Virus record (IMG/VR): IMGVR_UViG_3300044630_007176
Location: 1 to 27,319 of that record
DNA: 27,319 nucleotides
Source: a virus
Strand: one strand, 5' to 3'
The stretch's first letter is position 1. Every line of letters starts with the position of its first letter. This document shows, one piece after another, positions 23,506 through 27,319 of the stretch. The notes beneath the pieces were generated by a model. That model had not been told where the DNA came from and did no database searches. It worked only from the letters and a program-made list of their open reading frames with translations. The position numbers and the translations under genes were made by a program.

Positions 23506-24831
23506 TTAGAAACTCAGTATGAAACGTACTCGTTCCGTCTGGTCAATATCTCTTGTTATTGGTAGTTTATCAGCTATGTATAATACTTTACCAGAGTATA
23601 AATCTAATGTTGGTTGTGTAACAGTATTAACAACACGAATAGAACCAGTTGAAAAACCTTTAATTGCTTGATTGCTTGTTATTGTTCCACGAACATTGTT
23701 TAAATATAAAAAATTCTCAACAGTATCAAAAGATATTACTTCAGCAGTAAAAGTTGCTTCAGAAAAAGTTGTTCCCTGAAAAACAACTTCATCCGAATTA
23801 AAATCTCCGATGCCCGGTGAAACTTTCACTTTTGTGTAGAGACTATATCCGTTAGCAGTGGCTATAGTTGTTGTTCCATTTAAATATGGATTTTGAATCA
23901 AAGTAATTTCTCTGAAATCATTATCTACAGGTATCACACCACCTTCTTCACCGTCAAAATCGACACTAAACATAACAGTGCTTGCACCCAATTCATAAAC
24001 TGGGTCATATCCATGGCCATCATGTGGTGCAATAGAAACTGTTGCTGAAGCACCAGAACCTATACCACCAGTAACGTCTGTAAATGTCAAATTCGCATAA
24101 GTGTAATAATTACCTCTGTTTTGAATAATTATATCCTGTACTTGTCCAGAAGAAACGTTTGCTTTTAAAATTGCGCCAGTTCCATCACCATTAATAGTTA
24201 TAATGGATTGAGTTGCTCCGTCCGTGTAATTATTTCCCGAATTTATGATGTTTACAATATCTATTGAACCTGGTTCAGCGGCGGAGCGAACGAACTTATT
24301 GTAAACGACAGGCATCCATTCTGAAGTCAAAAACTTTTGTTTTTGTAGAGATGTGAGCGTCATCATATATTTCCACTTGTAACCATCCACAGTTTCAACA
24401 TAAGGTTCTTCAAGTGAAGTCGTTGACAGTGTTAGTTCTGGTTCCGAAGTTGAGTAAGAGCTAGAATTATTGGCGAGACACTTAAAAACTTGGTCTTTTG
24501 AATTTAAAACGTAAAAGTTTGTATTTGCTTCATATGTGTTATAAACGGTATTTGACGACCAATTAATTCTAGGTGCAACCAAAGAACAGTTTTCAAGTGA
24601 GACTTGTTTGGCGTAAATTCCTCTTTTATAATAGTTATTGAAATCACTAACACTCTCTCCAGGGGTACCAGCAACTTCAGTTCCAGAATTCCATGGTATT
24701 TGTTTACCTAAAAAGGCATAAACATAAGATTTTCTGTCAGAGGGCAGATATGCATTGGCCCCCAATTCCATCAAGTTATAAACTTGTTTGGCCAATAAAA
24801 TTTTAAAATTTTTCGTAATAAGTGATGGCAT
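23506..24831 (-). CDS. 8: Baseplate wedge protein gp8
   Basis: This 441-residue protein starts MPSLITKNFKILLAKQVYNL and contains SYVYAFLGKQIPWNSG, VSLENCSLVAPRINWSS, NTNFYVLNSKDQVFKCL, DGYKWKYMMTL and GHGYDPVYELGASTVMFSVD. These match gp8 of T4-like cyanophages; T4 gp8 has 334 residues. In T4 a gp8 dimer is part of each baseplate wedge, joining gp7, gp10 and gp6. The extra length is explained by two beta-rich additions: a GNNYTDG ... GDGTGA ... GSGASATV module at about residues 194-269, and a VVFQGTTFSEATFTAEV ... GSIRV module at 345-400. The start lies 9 bases after the upstream stop, with no obvious Shine-Dalgarno sequence. Confidence 0.88.
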   Translation of the reverse strand: MPSLITKNFKILLAKQVYNLMELGANAYLPSDRKSYVYAFLGKQIPWNSGTEVAGTPGESVSDFNNYYKRGIYAKQVSLENCSLVAPRINWSSNTVYNTYEANTNFYVLNSKDQVFKCLANNSSSYSTSEPELTLSTTSLEEPYVETVDGYKWKYMMTLTSLQKQKFLTSEWMPVVYNKFVRSAAEPGSIDIVNIINSGNNYTDGATQSIITINGDGTGAILKANVSSGQVQDIIIQNRGNYYTYANLTFTDVTGGIGSGASATVSIAPHDGHGYDPVYELGASTVMFSVDFDGEEGGVIPVDNDFREITLIQNPYLNGTTTIATANGYSLYTKVKVSPGIGDFNSDEVVFQGTTFSEATFTAEVISFDTVENFLYLNNVRGTITSNQAIKGFSTGSIRVVNTVTQPTLDLYSGKVLYIADKLPITRDIDQTERVRFILSF

Positions 24832-24839
24832 ATTTTTAT

Positions 24840-27319
24840 TTATCTAACTTTTTGAACTATAGCATTTAAATTATTACCGTTGGCTTTAAATCTAGTGTTC
24901 GTTATAATAGTGTTAGCATTCACGGAAGCCGCTGTTGAAACTTCAGAATAGACAATGTTTACTGTGGCGCCGGTTGAAGTGACATTAATTGTCGTATTTA
25001 ATATAGCATATGAGGAATTCGTAATTGTTTTAATTGTTGTCGTATTACCGGTCGACAAATAAATTGTATCACCTTCTTGCAGGTCATTAATAAAATTAAC
25101 ACTATTTGCATGACCAAACAATAGATTTGAGCCAGAAATAACATTGACCGTATTTTGTAATGTTTTATGAACATTCGAAAGAATGATGGTATCACCAACA
25201 TTAATGCTTGATATCAAATTAGCAGTTGCGTTCGTCGAAACAATTGTGTTCGAATTGAAAGCTATATTGAAAGTATCAACTAAGTCATTTATGGTTATAA
25301 AATAAGCGTTATTTGATATTGTAATATCTTCTTCATTGGTATCTGTTTTGACAACAAAAGTTTTCGTTCCTATCGGATGTGAAATGTCATTTAATGCTGA
25401 CTTAAACTTAGCATAGTCAGTTTTTGTTTTAATTACGTAAGAGAAATTATGATATTTTTCTCCATCTTGCAATTTCTTGTCGGAACTTACTTGACCATCC
25501 GTATTTAAATAAATTCCTGGATAGCGAATCAGACCGTTTTCAAACTTGGCATTTGCCTTTGCGTTTCCATCACCATAAAATATTGATGATGTAACTGTTG
25601 CGGTTATTGCATTTGTTGTGATAACATTATCAGATTTCAGTAACTTAGTTGTATCCAAAGTACCTTTATAATCAAAAACTCTCAAAAGACCAGTGTTATC
25701 GTCATAACTATCAATAAACGCTTTAAATGTAAAATTAGTATTTGAAGTTCCTTGATAAACCACAGTATTGGAAACAAATAGTTGACCTTCAGTAATCGCA
25801 GTTGTCGATAAGTCTGCATTTTTTAAGGAAACAACAGGAGCAGAAACATAATCGTAACCGTAACTAACAACACGTAGAGATGTAATTGCACCAATTCTTG
25901 AAGTTGTCAATCCATACTGCTCACCATCACCGACTATTTCCGATACTGTTAGGTTTGCATTTGCACCCAAAGCAGATTGAATAGTGATTGTCGGTAAACC
26001 ACTAGCGTTATAACCTTCACCTCCAATAATGTAAGCACCGGTTGAATGATTGTTTATTGTTACAGATGTAATTACACCACCAACACCAACATTAACATAG
26101 CCGTTAGCACCATAGCCGGAACCACCGGTAAATATTAAAATATCTCCGTTCGAATAACCGTCACCGCCGTTGTTAACGTTTATTCTTCCAATCGAACCAA
26201 TCTTATATAAATCATTTCTGTTTATTTTGAAAAGACTCACATTTGTTTTGTCGTTTTGAAAATTGTCAGCGAAATAAACGTTATTTGTGTCAACAAAAAC
26301 TACCTCTTTTACTTCTTCATATTTGTTATTAATAAACAAACGAACGTAATTTCCTGGTTCAAGTGACACAGTGAAATCAATCAATGCTGAAGATATTTTG
26401 TTTGAGCCTTTTGTAATTATTAATGAAGATGCAATTAAACTATCCGGCAAATCTTCATTATAAAAACTGTATGTTTCTACCGATGGTTTAGTTCTATAAC
26501 CACCACCGGAACCTTCAACCAAAACGAAAGATATTGGGTACACAGTAAAAGGTTGAAAAGTAGAAATCGAATTAATAGTATTAGATTCTATTACTGATAT
26601 ATTAGCAAACAATGCGTTCAAGGTAGAAACAGACATGTTTGAGACATTGATGGTTCTTGAAATAGAAGTATCTAAAAGAGAAATATTTGCTTTTGCTTCA
26701 GAACCTAAAGGAGCATTTTCAAAACCTCCTTTAAAATCTATGATTGAAGAATTATTGTTAACTGCCGGGTCTCTAAATCCAAAACCAGATTTTGTGACCA
26801 AAATATCAGTTATACCACCCTTTGTAGTTTCTCCAACGTAAGCTACGGCACCGATTGGATTGTTAGCTGTAGGATTTAAACCACCAACAATACTTACTGG
26901 GTCACCGTCATAATTGGTGTCTGGGTCATAACCATTATAAAAAAGACCTCTAGAGGTAGGTACAATTTTTATTTCTGAAAGTGAACCGATTAATCGACCA
27001 GTAACAGTTACTTCTAGTCCAGTTGTCGAATCAACATAAGTTGAAGATAGTGTTTCACCAGTTTCAAATAATCTATCAACATTTGAAACGTATGCTTCAA
27101 TATAAGAAATTCCCAATTGGCGGTCAACAGAACGAACAACCTTTTCAACAACCGCGGTTGCTTTAGAAATCTGTCCGACAATGAGAGTGTTAGCAATATT
27201 GAAAATATTGTTATCATTGGTATCAATACGCAGGGCAAGAGGCAAAGTCCATTTGCCGTCCGATGCTTTAAGTATATCTTCTTTTGGCAAATAGATTTCA
27301 ATTTCGTCATTATATAATG
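24840..27319 (-). CDS. Large baseplate protein at the gp7 position, 5' part outside the window
   Basis: The frame is open from the right edge (reading LYNDEIEIYLPKEDILKASD) to the stop at 24840, 826 codons. The TTG at 27288-27290 is only an internal codon, so the real start is upstream. It directly precedes gp8, as gene 7 does in T4, and T4 gp7 (1032 residues) is a large baseplate wedge protein, hence the call. Visible modules: ITDILVTKSGFGFRD, NVNNGGDGYSNGDILIFTGG and GGSGYGANGYVNVGVGGVIT (about 25810-26200), a VVYQGTSNTNFTFKAFI ... GLLRV ... KGTLD module (about 25640-25790), a YHNFSYVIKTKTDYAKFKSAL segment, and a C-terminal VISGSNLLFG ... GDTIYLSTG module (about 24950-25160) like the gp13 insert. 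The core could differ from T4 gp7; direct identity was not seen. Confidence 0.7.
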   Translation of the reverse strand, partial: LYNDEIEIYLPKEDILKASDGKWTLPLALRIDTNDNNIFNIANTLIVGQISKATAVVEKVVRSVDRQLGISYIEAYVSNVDRLFETGETLSSTYVDSTTGLEVTVTGRLIGSLSEIKIVPTSRGLFYNGYDPDTNYDGDPVSIVGGLNPTANNPIGAVAYVGETTKGGITDILVTKSGFGFRDPAVNNNSSIIDFKGGFENAPLGSEAKANISLLDTSISRTINVSNMSVSTLNALFANISVIESNTINSISTFQPFTVYPISFVLVEGSGGGYRTKPSVETYSFYNEDLPDSLIASSLIITKGSNKISSALIDFTVSLEPGNYVRLFINNKYEEVKEVVFVDTNNVYFADNFQNDKTNVSLFKINRNDLYKIGSIGRINVNNGGDGYSNGDILIFTGGSGYGANGYVNVGVGGVITSVTINNHSTGAYIIGGEGYNASGLPTITIQSALGANANLTVSEIVGDGEQYGLTTSRIGAITSLRVVSYGYDYVSAPVVSLKNADLSTTAITEGQLFVSNTVVYQGTSNTNFTFKAFIDSYDDNTGLLRVFDYKGTLDTTKLLKSDNVITTNAITATVTSSIFYGDGNAKANAKFENGLIRYPGIYLNTDGQVSSDKKLQDGEKYHNFSYVIKTKTDYAKFKSALNDISHPIGTKTFVVKTDTNEEDITISNNAYFITINDLVDTFNIAFNSNTIVSTNATANLISSINVGDTIILSNVHKTLQNTVNVISGSNLLFGHANSVNFINDLQEGDTIYLSTGNTTTIKTITNSSYAILNTTINVTSTGATVNIVYSEVSTAASVNANTIITNTRFKANGNNLNAIVQKVR

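Noticed and set aside
24837-24844. GATAAATA box before gp8 as late promoter
   Set aside because: It is only 6 bases from the gp8 ATG, so transcription would start inside the gene; likely a by-product of the AGA TAA stop context.
27288-27290. TTG as the true start of the gp7-position protein
   Set aside because: The frame remains open to the window edge and the residues before it (NDEIEIY) read as continuous protein; no ribosome site precedes the TTG.

Overview
The window is an almost gap-free stretch of the late, virion-structure region of a tailed phage with a T4-like contractile tail. Every gene I can support lies on the minus strand, so transcription runs from base 27319 towards base 1. 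The T4 baseplate-to-neck order is recognisable: a large baseplate protein at the gp7 position, gp8, a very large DUF4815 protein where T4 has gp9/gp10, a fibre region where T4 has gp11, gp12 and wac, then gp13, gp14 and gp15. The low GC content, the DUF4815 protein, the fibre N-termini, the 2OG-Fe(II) oxygenases and T4-like late promoters point to the T4-like myoviruses of aquatic bacteria (cyanophage- or pelagiphage-like). The host cannot be told from this sequence, and the single-base frameshift suggests it may be a metagenome assembly.

Layout in transcription order: 27319-24840, 3' part of a large baseplate protein; 24831-23506, baseplate wedge gp8; 23496-17364, DUF4815 virion protein of about 2043 residues, interrupted by one apparent frameshift near 22980; 17360-17127, small coiled-coil protein; 17127-13645, fibre with peptidase S74 chaperone; 13643-13080, two small structural-type proteins; 13039-7940, 1699-residue fibre built from about forty AN-x-G repeats; 7911-5053, collagen-like fibre with its own S74 chaperone; 5030-4459, two small conserved proteins; 4459-2576, two 2OG-Fe(II) oxygenase-type proteins and a GT-A glycosyltransferase; 2547-1, neck proteins gp13 and gp14 and the tail-sheath stabiliser gp15, which runs off the left edge. 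No tRNA, CRISPR array, insertion sequence, integrase or reverse transcriptase was seen, and no gene-free stretch longer than about 40 bases exists.

The genes together describe a contractile-tail baseplate decorated with unusually long repetitive fibres. Two of the three large fibres end in self-cleaving S74 trimerisation chaperones. The conserved T4 core proteins carry small extra beta-rich modules that recur from gene to gene, and three copies of one fibre module sit in two fibres. The most provocative context is a cassette of two hydroxylase-type enzymes and a glycosyltransferase beside an uncharged (Gly-Pro-Thr/Gln)-type collagen fibre, which suggests, without proving, a phage-encoded fibre-modification system. 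Likely late promoters (TATAAATA or close variants) lie 21 to 26 bases upstream of several start codons and often overlap the preceding stop codon.
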